A DNA stretch of 64,000 nucleotides from an uncultured Alistipes sp. Its GTDB lineage: Bacteria > Bacteroidota > Bacteroidia > Bacteroidales > UBA932. Each line of letters opens with the position of its first letter. Positions within the stretch are counted from its first letter, which is position 1. Below the pieces are notes generated by a model. It ran no database searches, was not told the origin of the DNA, and saw nothing but the letters and a program-made list of their open reading frames with translations. The position numbers and the translations under genes were made by a program. Below are positions 17,899 to 25,891 of this stretch, piece after piece. The stretch covers positions 9,595 through 73,594 of the forward strand of contig CABMPD010000015.1 in the NCBI GenBank assembly GCA_902388455.1, given 5' to 3'.

Positions 17899-19977
17899 TT
17901 AATTATTCTCTATTTCCTCTAGTCCAAGACGTTTAAGATAGCAGAAAGTGGCATCGTAAAACTCTGGGAGGCGGGTGGCATCCTCTTTGTTTCCGTATGG
18001 AACGCAGATGACCATTCCTTGTCGGGCACGGGTCAAGAGTACCCTATATGCATTCAACTGATACAGCTGATTCATCGGCTGCTTATTCGCACTCCAATTG
18101 TTATTTCCGAACTTAAAGTATCTCCAGCCTTTAGGAGTGTAACGCAGATCACCGTCCCAGGCAATGCATGTCCAGTCCAGCTCCAGACCTTGAACATCAA
18201 ATTCCGTTGCCACGTCTTCAAGAAAAAGAGAGGACTTAAGATCATTCCGGTCATCAAGGAACCAATGAACCACATTGCACTCTCTTTTCACATCTATAGC
18301 CAGCGGACGCAGCCTTTCTGCTTTTGATGAAACAACGATTCCGTAACGTTCTGATCCGCGGGCCTGCTTTCTCAGCCATTTCTTTGCTTCTTCTATATCT
18401 CTGGTAAGCACTATCGGATAATTCTCGCGTATCTCGTTGTAAACCGACCGTGCATTCTCCTCCTCCAAATTCAGCAAATAATGCACAAAGAGCGACAGCT
18501 TTTCTGCCCGGAATGAGCGCATAGAGACTTTCAGATGAAGCTCCGGAGCATATGTCACATTGGTGTTTCCTGACAAGATACGTGACACATTGCCCTCCGC
18601 GTATTCTTTATCGGTCAGATGGTCAGATATATAAACTTTCCAGTCAGGGAACATTGTGTTGCAGGCATTAATCCATTCCGCAATACCAGCCTCCCCATTG
18701 TGGATTTCCTGCCCGCCCCCGACCAAACACACTATCACGGCCCAGTCTTTCCGCAGATTCAATGACCAGATAAGAAATTCTGCCTCTGACATAGGAAAAT
18801 CAGGGACTTTCCGCTTATTTCCATAACTGCCTCCACGTGCGAGCCAATCAGCCAACTTAGCATGATTCCAGGACCTTTGCGCCTCATCAAAAATCGCTAT
18901 ATGCTCAATTTCTGCAAAACCAGAATCTTCTTCAGCCAGTGTTACAGATTCGTCTATCTCAAGCTTACCATTCCGAATAGGAGTTTTTATCTTGTTCAGC
19001 ATCTGCTCGCGATAATTGTAAATCTCCTGTATGAAACGTTTCACTTCCCTTCTTGCGTCTGTAAGATTTCCTCCGTCGCGTATCTTCTTATCCCGTGCCA
19101 GCGCCTCTGTCAGCACCTTAACTAACGGTCCGTTACCGGAAAGGTATACAGCAAGACTTTCCCTCCTGTCATCCTCACTGATTTTCTTAGACTGTTCTAT
19201 TGCCACATTTAGCCCCACCAAGGTTTTTCCCGCACCGGGCACACCTGTTACAAAGCAGATACTCTTCTCTTTATTATCATGACTTTTGTGTATTATATCC
19301 AAAATATAATCTGTAGTCTCTTTTAAAGATTTACCGGAGGCTTCTTTTCTGGTTATAGATTCTACGGAGTGATTCATGTATAATGCCATAGCCGCTTCTA
19401 TTATGGTCGGCGTAGGCTCATACCGGCTAATGCTCCATCGGTCAATATCCAACGGTTTTAATTGAGAATACGACTCGTGAATGACTACATCCCTGATAAT
19501 TTTACCCAGACTGCGACTGTTTGAAAGGAAAGGATTATAAATCCTGTCATGGTATCTCGACGCTTCCAGCACGTCAGTATACTCATCTGCTTCTGTAGCT
19601 ACCAAAATCGGAACAATTGGAGCATCATGACTCTCCTTATGGAAATTCTTCAAGTCAAGTGCATAGTCCATAACCTGCTCCATATCCATCTGCAGATACT
19701 TGGACTGCCCTGCCTTGAACTCTATACAAAAGATGATATCCCGTAAAAGCAGCACAACATCCACCCGCTTACCTAAGCGCGGAATTGTATATTCAAATAT
19801 TATTTCTGCATTCTCATTTTTCCACTCCTCCAGAATATCTTTCATTAGGCCTATCTCTTCTTCCCATGCTTTCACCTGCGGGGGCTCATTTCCTCCATAA
19901 AAAGTCAGCTTCCGCAATATAGAATCTGAAGGTTCGCGAATAAATTCTGCTGCCTTGTTCTGATAATAACTATTCAT
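17899..19977 (-). CDS. PD-(D/E)XK nuclease - DUF2075 helicase/ATPase fusion
   Basis: About 692 residues. The longer frame starting at a TTG (20001) is unlikely because that TTG is part of a -7 promoter box; the ATG at 19977 (MNSYYQNKAAEF) is preferred. Numbering from the TTG, the N-terminal part carries a PD-(D/E)XK core (KRVDVVLLL with D81, then IEFKAG with E94 and K96). The second part is a DUF2075/Schlafen-like superfamily 1 ATPase: Walker A VTGVPGAGKT (251-260), Walker B IFDEAQRSW (370-378), and the C-terminal helicase motif YRVLLTRARQGM. Similar fusions occur in defence islands. It lies between two RloAB pairs and converges with the first. DNA or RNA cleavage coupled to unwinding is inferred. 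Confidence 0.8.
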   Translation of the reverse strand: MNSYYQNKAAEFIREPSDSILRKLTFYGGNEPPQVKAWEEEIGLMKDILEEWKNENAEIIFEYTIPRLGKRVDVVLLLRDIIFCIEFKAGQSKYLQMDMEQVMDYALDLKNFHKESHDAPIVPILVATEADEYTDVLEASRYHDRIYNPFLSNSRSLGKIIRDVVIHESYSQLKPLDIDRWSISRYEPTPTIIEAAMALYMNHSVESITRKEASGKSLKETTDYILDIIHKSHDNKEKSICFVTGVPGAGKTLVGLNVAIEQSKKISEDDRRESLAVYLSGNGPLVKVLTEALARDKKIRDGGNLTDARREVKRFIQEIYNYREQMLNKIKTPIRNGKLEIDESVTLAEEDSGFAEIEHIAIFDEAQRSWNHAKLADWLARGGSYGNKRKVPDFPMSEAEFLIWSLNLRKDWAVIVCLVGGGQEIHNGEAGIAEWINACNTMFPDWKVYISDHLTDKEYAEGNVSRILSGNTNVTYAPELHLKVSMRSFRAEKLSLFVHYLLNLEEENARSVYNEIRENYPIVLTRDIEEAKKWLRKQARGSERYGIVVSSKAERLRPLAIDVKRECNVVHWFLDDRNDLKSSLFLEDVATEFDVQGLELDWTCIAWDGDLRYTPKGWRYFKFGNNNWSANKQPMNQLYQLNAYRVLLTRARQGMVICVPYGNKEDATRLPEFYDATFCYLKRLGLEEIENN

Positions 19978-19998
19978 GTAATTGGAATTCAAACGATA

Positions 19999-20006
19999 CA
20001 AAAATA
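19999..20006 (-). promoter_or_regulatory. -7 box of the DUF2075 helicase gene
   Basis: The minus strand reads TATTTTTG, 21 bp upstream of the ATG at 19977. The TTG inside it would be the alternative start codon, so promoter and long start exclude each other. I see no good TTG box at 19-21 bp. Confidence 0.4.
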
Positions 20007-20088
20007 ATCAAAATCATATAACACAGCTTTGGCAATAAAAAAACATTACTCTATCAATGCTCATGCCATTACACTCTACAGATGTACC

Positions 20089-20688
20089 CTACCTTAAAAA
20101 CTTCTCCGGCCCCCTGAGTTCTTCTATCAAGCGGTCTACCGTAGTACAAGGATTGTGCTCTGAAAATTTCTGCTCCTTCGAGTAGGTTGATCTCAAGTGC
20201 CTGGCATATGATATGGCTGATTTTTCATTTCCCAAAGACGTAATTATGTCATACATTTTCTTAGAATTCTTCTCATACCGATATGTCTTATATCCCTTGC
20301 ACTCGCGTATTTTACTTTCAAGTTTCTCAATATATGCAGTGCGGCTTATCGCTGTGTCGAAATCATTATTGTCATCTTTGTCGAACACTACCCATACCCT
20401 GTCAAATCTAAGTTGACTTGCCCGCTCAAGCTCATCTTTTTTATCTTTTGCCCACTTTACCAACGAACATGTAGAACGTCCTCCCCCTTTAACAATTGGA
20501 GACAACACCTGAGAATAATTGTCGGCTATAAAGGATTCAAAATAATTGGGTTCGGTCTCACTTCCCTCACATACAATAAGAAAACGGACTATTTTGGACC
20601 GCACTTTTTCTCCACGCTTCTTTGCTGCTTTTGCCTCGCGCCTTATCAGCTTTTGCTTCTCTCTCTTGTATTTTGGAATAAGTCCCAT
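20089..20688 (-). CDS. RloB-like protein, copy 2, apparently lacking the NPCxEFW core
   Basis: A 199-residue RloB family member. Visible are the basic N-terminus, VCEGSETEPNYFESF (40-53), WVVFDKDDNNDFDTAI (99-114) and the C-terminal NSKKMYD and NPCTTVDRLIEEL. In RloB proteins the DxD segment is followed, after a helix, by an S/T-N-x-x-x-E-x-W-x-LLHF motif before the helix that here reads ISRTAYIEKLE. That roughly 25-30-residue stretch is missing: DFDTAI runs straight into ISRTAYIEKL. An in-frame deletion between two similar DTAI-like sites would explain it (inference). It may therefore be inactive or altered. The gene is 11 bp downstream of its ATPase partner. Confidence 0.78.
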   Translation of the reverse strand: MGLIPKYKREKQKLIRREAKAAKKRGEKVRSKIVRFLIVCEGSETEPNYFESFIADNYSQVLSPIVKGGGRSTCSLVKWAKDKKDELERASQLRFDRVWVVFDKDDNNDFDTAISRTAYIEKLESKIRECKGYKTYRYEKNSKKMYDIITSLGNEKSAISYARHLRSTYSKEQKFSEHNPCTTVDRLIEELRGPEKFLR

Positions 20689-20699
20689 AGTATGAACAT

Positions 20700-21929
20700 T
20701 TAACGTAAAAACGGAATCGCCCCAAAACGTCCCTCGATATAATCCTTCTCAATGCTTCGGTCATTACGGACCTTGACCCCACGGTCATCCTTGAACTCGA
20801 CAAGGGAATAGAGAACGCTGGAGTCGGTCCTGTCTTTCTCTGTGAACCAGATCTGATCTCTACGCAAATACGCGAGATTGAGCAAGTTGGTATCGTGTGT
20901 AGTACATACAAGTTGCGCTCCGTTGGGATTTGTATTCTTATTCATGAACAGCTGGACAATGCTTCTGGTAAGCATCGGATGCAGGCGGATGTCCAGTTCG
21001 TCTACAAGCAGGATTGTTCCGTTTTTCAGAGCCGAGAACAGCGGACCAGACAGCGAGATCACCTGTTTTGTCCCCTCTGATTCCATCAAGTCTTTTCTGA
21101 ACATCCGTTCATCCACGACATTCCCTTCATTATCGTAGATATTGTGAACGGTAAGCATTTCATAAAGCCCCTTAAATTCCACCTTCTTTTCCTTTTCCAC
21201 GTAATAGTAAGGTGCTTCCTGGACTTTCATATCCTTAAATCCTAACTGGAGGTGCTGATAAAAACTCAAAATATCCTTGCACTCCTCGCTGTTGTTCTGA
21301 AACAGCTTCATCGTAAAACTGTCATTTTCACCGAAACTTTTGCGTGAGAAATCGTACATGCCGCGGAAAAAGCCGATAATCGACTCTGCTTTTTTCCCAT
21401 TCAGTTGAGCCACTAATGACAGGAAAAGCCTGTTTTCGGGTGTCATCTCCTCTTTCCCCTCACCTTCGGCAAATCTTGCAGAAGAGACATGCAATTCCTG
21501 ACAGTTTCTCTCAAACAGGCAGAACTCCCGCTCTTTTACTTTCTTCTCATACAACCACTCCCCGATTATCCTCTGCCGGTCATGCTCTATGCCATAGCGG
21601 TACTTTGTATTCCCGAGAAGAAACTGAATCTCATAAGATGTAGGCTCTGATTCAGAAGTTTCGTCCAAACAGAAAGGGTCAAATGTCAGTTTGTCTCCCG
21701 GATTCAGCCAAACAGAAGACAGTACTAAGTCCCTCATGGCCAGCAGAGCCCGCAGGACGTTACTTTTACCGCTCGAATTGGCTCCGTATATCACAGCGGC
21801 AGGTAAAAGGCGGTAATCCTCTGTTTCGACAACAGAAGCCTTCAGTTCCCTAATCGAAGTAGCCTCCATCCGCAGAGACTGCTCATATCTGAACGAACGG
21901 AAATTCTGAAAAGTAAAATTTACAAGCAT
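20700..21929 (-). CDS. RloA/AbiLi-like AAA ATPase, copy 2
   Basis: A 409-residue AAA_15/21 ATPase of the same broad family as the one at 15890-17191 but clearly divergent. The N-terminus is MLVNFTFQNFRSFRYEQS, Walker A is GANSSGKSN (49-57), Walker B is ILLVDELDIRLHP (about 305-317), and TTHDTNLL is the switch motif. The C-terminal IEKDYIEGRFGAIPFL is the usual RloA ending. It is transcribed from its own strong promoter together with the shortened RloB. Presumed abortive-infection sensor/ATPase; function is inferred from family. Confidence 0.85.
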   Translation of the reverse strand: MLVNFTFQNFRSFRYEQSLRMEATSIRELKASVVETEDYRLLPAAVIYGANSSGKSNVLRALLAMRDLVLSSVWLNPGDKLTFDPFCLDETSESEPTSYEIQFLLGNTKYRYGIEHDRQRIIGEWLYEKKVKEREFCLFERNCQELHVSSARFAEGEGKEEMTPENRLFLSLVAQLNGKKAESIIGFFRGMYDFSRKSFGENDSFTMKLFQNNSEECKDILSFYQHLQLGFKDMKVQEAPYYYVEKEKKVEFKGLYEMLTVHNIYDNEGNVVDERMFRKDLMESEGTKQVISLSGPLFSALKNGTILLVDELDIRLHPMLTRSIVQLFMNKNTNPNGAQLVCTTHDTNLLNLAYLRRDQIWFTEKDRTDSSVLYSLVEFKDDRGVKVRNDRSIEKDYIEGRFGAIPFLR

Positions 21930-21953
21930 ACGATTTTCTCATAATATTTAATG

Positions 21954-21984
21954 CAAATATAGGAAAACACGTGAACAGGCGCAA
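21954..21984 (-). promoter_or_regulatory. promoter of the second RloA/RloB operon
   Basis: On the minus strand TATATTTG (21961-21954) is 20 bp from TTG (21984-21982, within ATTTGC). A small palindrome GAGAAATATTCTC (21991-22003) sits just upstream and could bind a regulator. Confidence 0.6.
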
Positions 21985-22055
21985 ATATTTGAGAAATATT
22001 CTCACATTTTAAATTTTCCGACTTTCACCCTACGTAACATTTCCACACCACCGAT

Positions 22056-22378
22056 AGTCTGTAATAGAGCGTTTGGGGTATCAGACCATAGAACAAATGG
22101 TTACGCGGTTATGCGGATAACAGACTGAACAGTGCGCCTGGACATGTATTCTCTTAAATGCGCCTTAGAAGCGTTGTGGCAAGGGCAGTCTGCGGTCAGC
22201 ACATTTTCTCCATGTCGAGTCTGTAATCGAATAATCCGTACATAATGTTGATAGACAGCGTTATATGCCAAAGACCGGATAACAGACAAGCGGCGACACT
22301 CCTCAGTCTGTAAATCGGATACCTGACGTAAGTTTCTATGTAATAGAAAAAAACGTAAAACTGGGTATGAACAGACTG
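22056..22378. repeat. array of inverted AGTCTGT / ACAGACT arms in a gene-free stretch
   Basis: The region 21930-22487 holds no convincing gene. Within it AGTCTGTAA occurs at 22056, 22218 and 22305, and the inverted form occurs in GGATAACAGAC at 22115 and 22277 and GAACAGACTG at 22369; further near matches are at 22186 (CAGTCTG) and 22252 (TAGACAG). Paired arms bound units of 70-75 bp: 22056-22126, 22121-22192, 22218-22287 and 22304-22378. Interiors differ in sequence, but several fold further: 22304-22378 has nested ATACC/GGTAT, ACGT/ACGT and TTTCTAT/ATAGAAA pairs, and the first unit has GCGT/ACGC and ACCAT/ATGGT. It could be a structured RNA array, hairpin DNA sites or decayed mobile-element ends. 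No function is known to me. Confidence 0.55.
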
Positions 22379-22448
22379 TGCAGTAAGTAAGTAAATTCAG
22401 TTCTTTCAGATCCAGTGTTTAATACATTGAGCAATAACAGCATCTTTT

Positions 22449-22466
22449 TGCTTTTTATAAAAAGCA
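22449..22466. terminator. palindrome after vsr, possible weak terminator
   Basis: TGCTTTTTATAAAAAGCA is a perfect 18-bp palindrome 21 bp beyond the vsr stop. The stem is A/T-rich and no T tract follows on the minus strand, so termination is uncertain. Confidence 0.3.
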
Positions 22467-22487
22467 TTTCCAAAAATTCCCCAAAGT

Positions 22488-23009
22488 TTACTGCTCCGCC
22501 ACCATCTTCCCATCGCCTCCATCCTCCTCCCCGCGGACCGGATACTCCAGAGCCCGCGAAGGCCCGTTCCCGACCTCCCGGTCAGCCAGATAGATGTGAT
22601 AGAGTGTCTGTTCGAGGGATTCGAGGGTGCGTTGGCAGACGGAGGCGGGCTTTAGGCTGCACTCCCAGATGACTATGGTGTGCCAGCCGAGGCGGGCGAG
22701 GGCCTGGTAGTCACGGCGGTCGCGCTCGCGGTTGCGCTCTATCTTCGTGCGCCAGAAGTCGATGTTGGTCTTGGGGAGGCGGAAGTAGCGGCAGCCTTCG
22801 TGGCCGTGCCAGAAGCAGCCGTTGACGAAGATACAGGTGCGGTACTTGCGAAGGACGATGTCGGGGTGGCCGGGCAGGCGCGGATGGTTGAGCCGGTAGC
22901 GGAAGCCGCGGGAGTGCAGCCAGCGCCGGACGGTCATCTCGGGCTTGGTGTCAGCCGAACGGATGGCCGCCATGTTCTTATGCCGCTGCTGAGGGGACAT
23001 CGTATCCAT
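22488..23009 (-). CDS. vsr: very short patch repair (Vsr) endonuclease
   Basis: A 173-residue Vsr protein; E. coli Vsr has 156 residues, and the extra length is a Glu/Gly-rich C-terminal tail. It starts MSPQQRHKNMAAIRS (from Met4), then LPGHPDIVL with the catalytic Asp50, NGCFWHGHEGC with His68, and zinc ligands C65, H70, C73 and C117 (in WECS). Vsr nicks beside T:G mismatches that arise by deamination of 5-methylcytosine, starting repair. It normally accompanies a cytosine methyltransferase; none is in the window. It lies at the right border of the defence-like island. Start codon could be 23009 or Met4 at 23000. Confidence 0.9.
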   Translation of the reverse strand: MDTMSPQQRHKNMAAIRSADTKPEMTVRRWLHSRGFRYRLNHPRLPGHPDIVLRKYRTCIFVNGCFWHGHEGCRYFRLPKTNIDFWRTKIERNRERDRRDYQALARLGWHTIVIWECSLKPASVCQRTLESLEQTLYHIYLADREVGNGPSRALEYPVRGEEDGGDGKMVAEQ

Positions 23010-23051
23010 ACAGCGCGAATTTAGTAAAATTTACCCGGACAGTGTAAAAGT

Positions 23052-23714
23052 CTATTTACGGATCTTGCGGCCACGGTAATACATATTGAAGGCATCTTCC
23101 GCATAGCCGTCACGGGACACTTTGAACGACAGTGCCTTGGCATCTATCTTCTCTCCGTTCCAATATACGCTGAACGTATCCTTGGCGTATCCCCAGCCCA
23201 GACACTCAAAGGACATTGGCTTTGCGTCAGATATCTCCCGGCCGTTCCAATACACATTGAAAGAATCCTTGGCATAGCCGTCTTCCAGAATCTCAAAACC
23301 GGCGACATGAGCACCGTCTATCTCACGGCCTCTGAAGAATACATGGAAGTTGTCCTTGTAATAGCCGCCGTTGTCATATCTTCTGTAGTCATTACCGCAA
23401 CCATATCCGCCATGTTCCGGGCGCATACCGTCATGAGAATAACTTGAAGCGAACTCGCGGGAGACGCGGAATGAAGACGGGTCTACATATTCCAGCACTT
23501 CCCCATATCTGTACACATGACGGCGGTCCTTGCCGTAACCGTAGCCGAGGTCCTCGAAAGTGGAGGCATCGGCTCCGCGTACATACATGCCCTCGTAATA
23601 CACCTCTCTTTCAAGTCGGTCAATGGAATATGACCCGTAACGCTGCGCCCTCAGAGAATAGGAGGCTACGAAAATCAGCGCAAGAACTGTGATTATTCTG
23701 ATTCTGTTCTTCAT
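23052..23714 (-). CDS. exported DKNYY-family repeat protein
   Basis: A 220-residue protein with a signal peptide (about 1-23, ending SLRAQ). The mature part consists of repeats of about 30-35 residues with the pattern YAKDSFNVYWNGREI: FHVFFRGREI, FNVYWNGREI, FSVYWNGEKI and FNMYYRGRKI, each preceded by Y-x-K/E-D, plus two more diverged units near the N-terminus (GKDRRHVYRYGEVL). This is the DKNYY domain, whose molecular role is unknown. It is probably periplasmic. It stands alone, divergent from the MFS gene. No lipobox or membrane anchor beyond the signal is seen. Confidence 0.8.
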   Translation of the reverse strand: MKNRIRIITVLALIFVASYSLRAQRYGSYSIDRLEREVYYEGMYVRGADASTFEDLGYGYGKDRRHVYRYGEVLEYVDPSSFRVSREFASSYSHDGMRPEHGGYGCGNDYRRYDNGGYYKDNFHVFFRGREIDGAHVAGFEILEDGYAKDSFNVYWNGREISDAKPMSFECLGWGYAKDTFSVYWNGEKIDAKALSFKVSRDGYAEDAFNMYYRGRKIRK

Positions 23715-23829
23715 AATACTGTAACTTTATTTTTTGTCTTTCAAATTCAGTGCCGAATTAATCCATATCAAAGTATAGACGATATCTTCATTTTTTGTAA
23801 TTTTGAAAGACAATGCAAAATAGGAACAG

Positions 23830-25029
23830 ATGGCCAGGATATCCACACTTCGACCGGACAGGGGCATACCGGCCTCCACCCTGCTGATGATGTCGGCAGT
23901 GGCGGGCCTGACCGTGGCCAATCTCTACTACAACCAGCCGCTGCTCGAGGACATCCGCACCGACCTGGCCTGCAGCGGCACCCTCGCCAACCTCATCACA
24001 GTGGTCACCCAGGCCGGTTACGCCCTCGGGCTCCTGCTCATCGTCCCTATGGCCGACATGTGGTCCAGGCGCAGGATAGTGCTGACCATCATGAGCATAG
24101 CCGCTCTTATGTCGGCAGCTATAGCCGTCTCGCACAGCATCTGGACCGTCCTGGCGGCCTCGCTCGGTCTCGGAGTTTGCTCGGTCATCCCCCAGATATT
24201 CATCCCGATAGCCGGCCAGTTCTCGGAGCCGGAACACAAGTCCCGCAACATGGGCTACGTCCTCTCGGGCCTGCTCACCGGCATCCTCGGCGCCCGGGTC
24301 ATCAGCGGCTATGTAGGCCAATGGGTCGGATGGCGCACGATGTTCATAGTGGCAGCCGTCCTGATGCTGCTCTGCCTGGTCCTCACCCTGAGGATGCTGC
24401 CACGTATGCCGGGTACTTTCAGCGGCACATACGGAAGCCTGATCAAAAGTGTCTGGAAAATATTCGCGACCCATCCCCGCATGCGTCTGTACGCCTTCCG
24501 CGGCGCCTGCACCTTCGGCAGCATGATGAGCATCTGGTCCTGCATGGCCTTCCACCTTGCCGGAGAGCCGTTCCATGCCGGCAGCCGCACCGTAGGCCTG
24601 CTCGGACTCTGCGGAGTGGTCGGCGCCATAGCAGCCAGCGGTATTGGCAGATATGTCCCGCGCCTCGGAATCAGACGGATGACCGCCATCGGAGCCATCC
24701 TCCAGCTCGCGGCCTGGACAGCAGCAGCTACCCTCGGCCACACATACACCGGCATCATCGCCGCCATCATCCTCCTCGAGCTCGGCGCCCAGTTCATGCA
24801 GCTGAGCAACCAGAGCGGCTGCCTGCAGGCCGTTCCCGACGCCTCAAACCGGGCCAACACCATCTTCATGACCTCCCTCTTCCTCGGCGGCAGTCTCGCG
24901 ACCCTGCTCTCGGGCATCGGCTGGCGGCTCGCAGGCTGGACCGGCGTCTGCATCACCGGAGTCATCTTCTCCGCAACAGCCCTCTGTACGGTCTTCTGCA
25001 AAAATCAGACATTGCCCAGATGCACATAG
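23830..25029 (+). CDS. MFS transporter (drug/sugar efflux type)
   Basis: A 399-residue inner-membrane protein with about twelve hydrophobic helices. The N-terminal motif VANLYYNQPLLEDI and the loop 2-3 motif PMADMWSRRRIVL (A-D-x-x-S-R-R-R) are typical of the YtbD/YceL-like efflux branch of the major facilitator superfamily. Substrate unknown. A TAATTTTG -7-like box lies at 23798-23805, but the ideal -33 box is absent. The 3' end overlaps the converging radical SAM gene by 25 bp, which is tolerable for convergent genes. Confidence 0.85.
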   Translation: MARISTLRPDRGIPASTLLMMSAVAGLTVANLYYNQPLLEDIRTDLACSGTLANLITVVTQAGYALGLLLIVPMADMWSRRRIVLTIMSIAALMSAAIAVSHSIWTVLAASLGLGVCSVIPQIFIPIAGQFSEPEHKSRNMGYVLSGLLTGILGARVISGYVGQWVGWRTMFIVAAVLMLLCLVLTLRMLPRMPGTFSGTYGSLIKSVWKIFATHPRMRLYAFRGACTFGSMMSIWSCMAFHLAGEPFHAGSRTVGLLGLCGVVGAIAASGIGRYVPRLGIRRMTAIGAILQLAAWTAAATLGHTYTGIIAAIILLELGAQFMQLSNQSGCLQAVPDASNRANTIFMTSLFLGGSLATLLSGIGWRLAGWTGVCITGVIFSATALCTVFCKNQTLPRCT

Positions 25030-25891
25030 CGGATCCCGCACTCCCGCGCAATCTCCTCCGCCATCCGCAGAGTCCCTATCGGCGTAGGCGGCACCTCCCG
25101 CATCCTGTACTGCGGAAAGAACCTCGAAAAATGCAGCGGCGCCCCGGCAAATCCGTTGTCCACCAACCAGCGGCACATCTCCCGCAGCATCCCCGGCTCA
25201 TCGTTGATCCCCGGAATCAGCAGATTGGTAATCTCGAGCCACACCCCCGCATCCCGCATCTTCTCCAGGGTCCTCAGCACCGGAGCCAGCGAGGCCCGGC
25301 TCACCTTCCGGTAGATATCCTCGGAAAATGACTTCAAATCGATATTCGCCGCATCGAGATACGGCAGCAGGTCATCTAACGGCCCCTCATTGACATATCC
25401 GGCCGAAACCAAAATATTCAGCAGCCCCGCCTCCCGGCACGTCCGGGCGCAGTCCACGGTGTACTCCATCCAGGTCAGCGGCTCGGTATAGGTATAAGCG
25501 ACTATCCGGCAGGAGGTCCTCCGGGCCAGTTCCGGCAGCATCCCGGGAACAATGAAACTGCTCTCCACCTCCTCGGGGCGCACCTGGGAAATGCTCCAGT
25601 TCTGGCAGTTGCGGCAGGAAAGGTTGCAGCCTGCGGCAGCGAGCGACAGGCACATCTCCCCCGGATGAAAATGCAGCAGCGGCTTCTTCTCGACGGGGTC
25701 CACATGCAGGGCGCAGACCCGTCCGTAGGCCAGTGACACGAACCTCCCGTCCCGGACCTCCCGGCTGCGGCAGAGCCCCCGGCGTCCCTCGGTCAGACGG
25801 CAGCGGTGCGGCAGAGCGTACATGTCACGCTCCCGTCCGCCCCGGCTTCACAGTACCGGGCCTCCACACCTCGCTGAATGTCACCGCTCAT
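25005..25891 (-). pseudogene. amrS: AmmeMemoRadiSam system radical SAM enzyme, frameshifted near the start
   Basis: From the ATG at 25823 the frame gives 272 residues with the radical SAM cluster motif CNLSCRNC (CX3CX2C), VDPVEKKPLLHFHPG, a TYTEP motif, and the family C-terminus. The real N-terminus appears to be upstream in another frame: an ATG at 25891, overlapping the preceding gene by 11 bp, encodes EARYC, DGSVTCTLC and then should continue into PHRCRLTEG, as in the family (CxLCPHxC). At 25810-25811 one C/G seems to be missing (TGCCG instead of TGCCCG), breaking the frame after 25 codons. It is either a true mutation, a programmed slip or an assembly error. The enzyme would act with the adjoining Memo/AMMECR1 protein; the reaction is unknown. 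Confidence 0.75.

Noticed and set aside
20567..20911. Separate small gene overlapping the RloA2/RloB2 junction
   Set aside because: It is a shifted-frame reading of the two genes' ends, with no family resemblance.
22101..22289. Small gene on the minus strand
   Set aside because: The 62-codon frame reads through the inverted arms and resembles no protein; it is explained by chance in a gene-free stretch.
22056..22378. tRNA genes: units of 70-75 bp with a 7-bp terminal stem
   Set aside because: There is no T-arm consensus (GTTCRANYC), no anticodon arm of normal form, and interiors are unrelated.
22056..22378. Integron attC sites or a CRISPR array
   Set aside because: The arms lack the GTTRRRY/RYYYAAC core of attC; the repeated part is too short and occurs in both orientations, unlike CRISPR repeats. 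No integrase or Cas gene is present.
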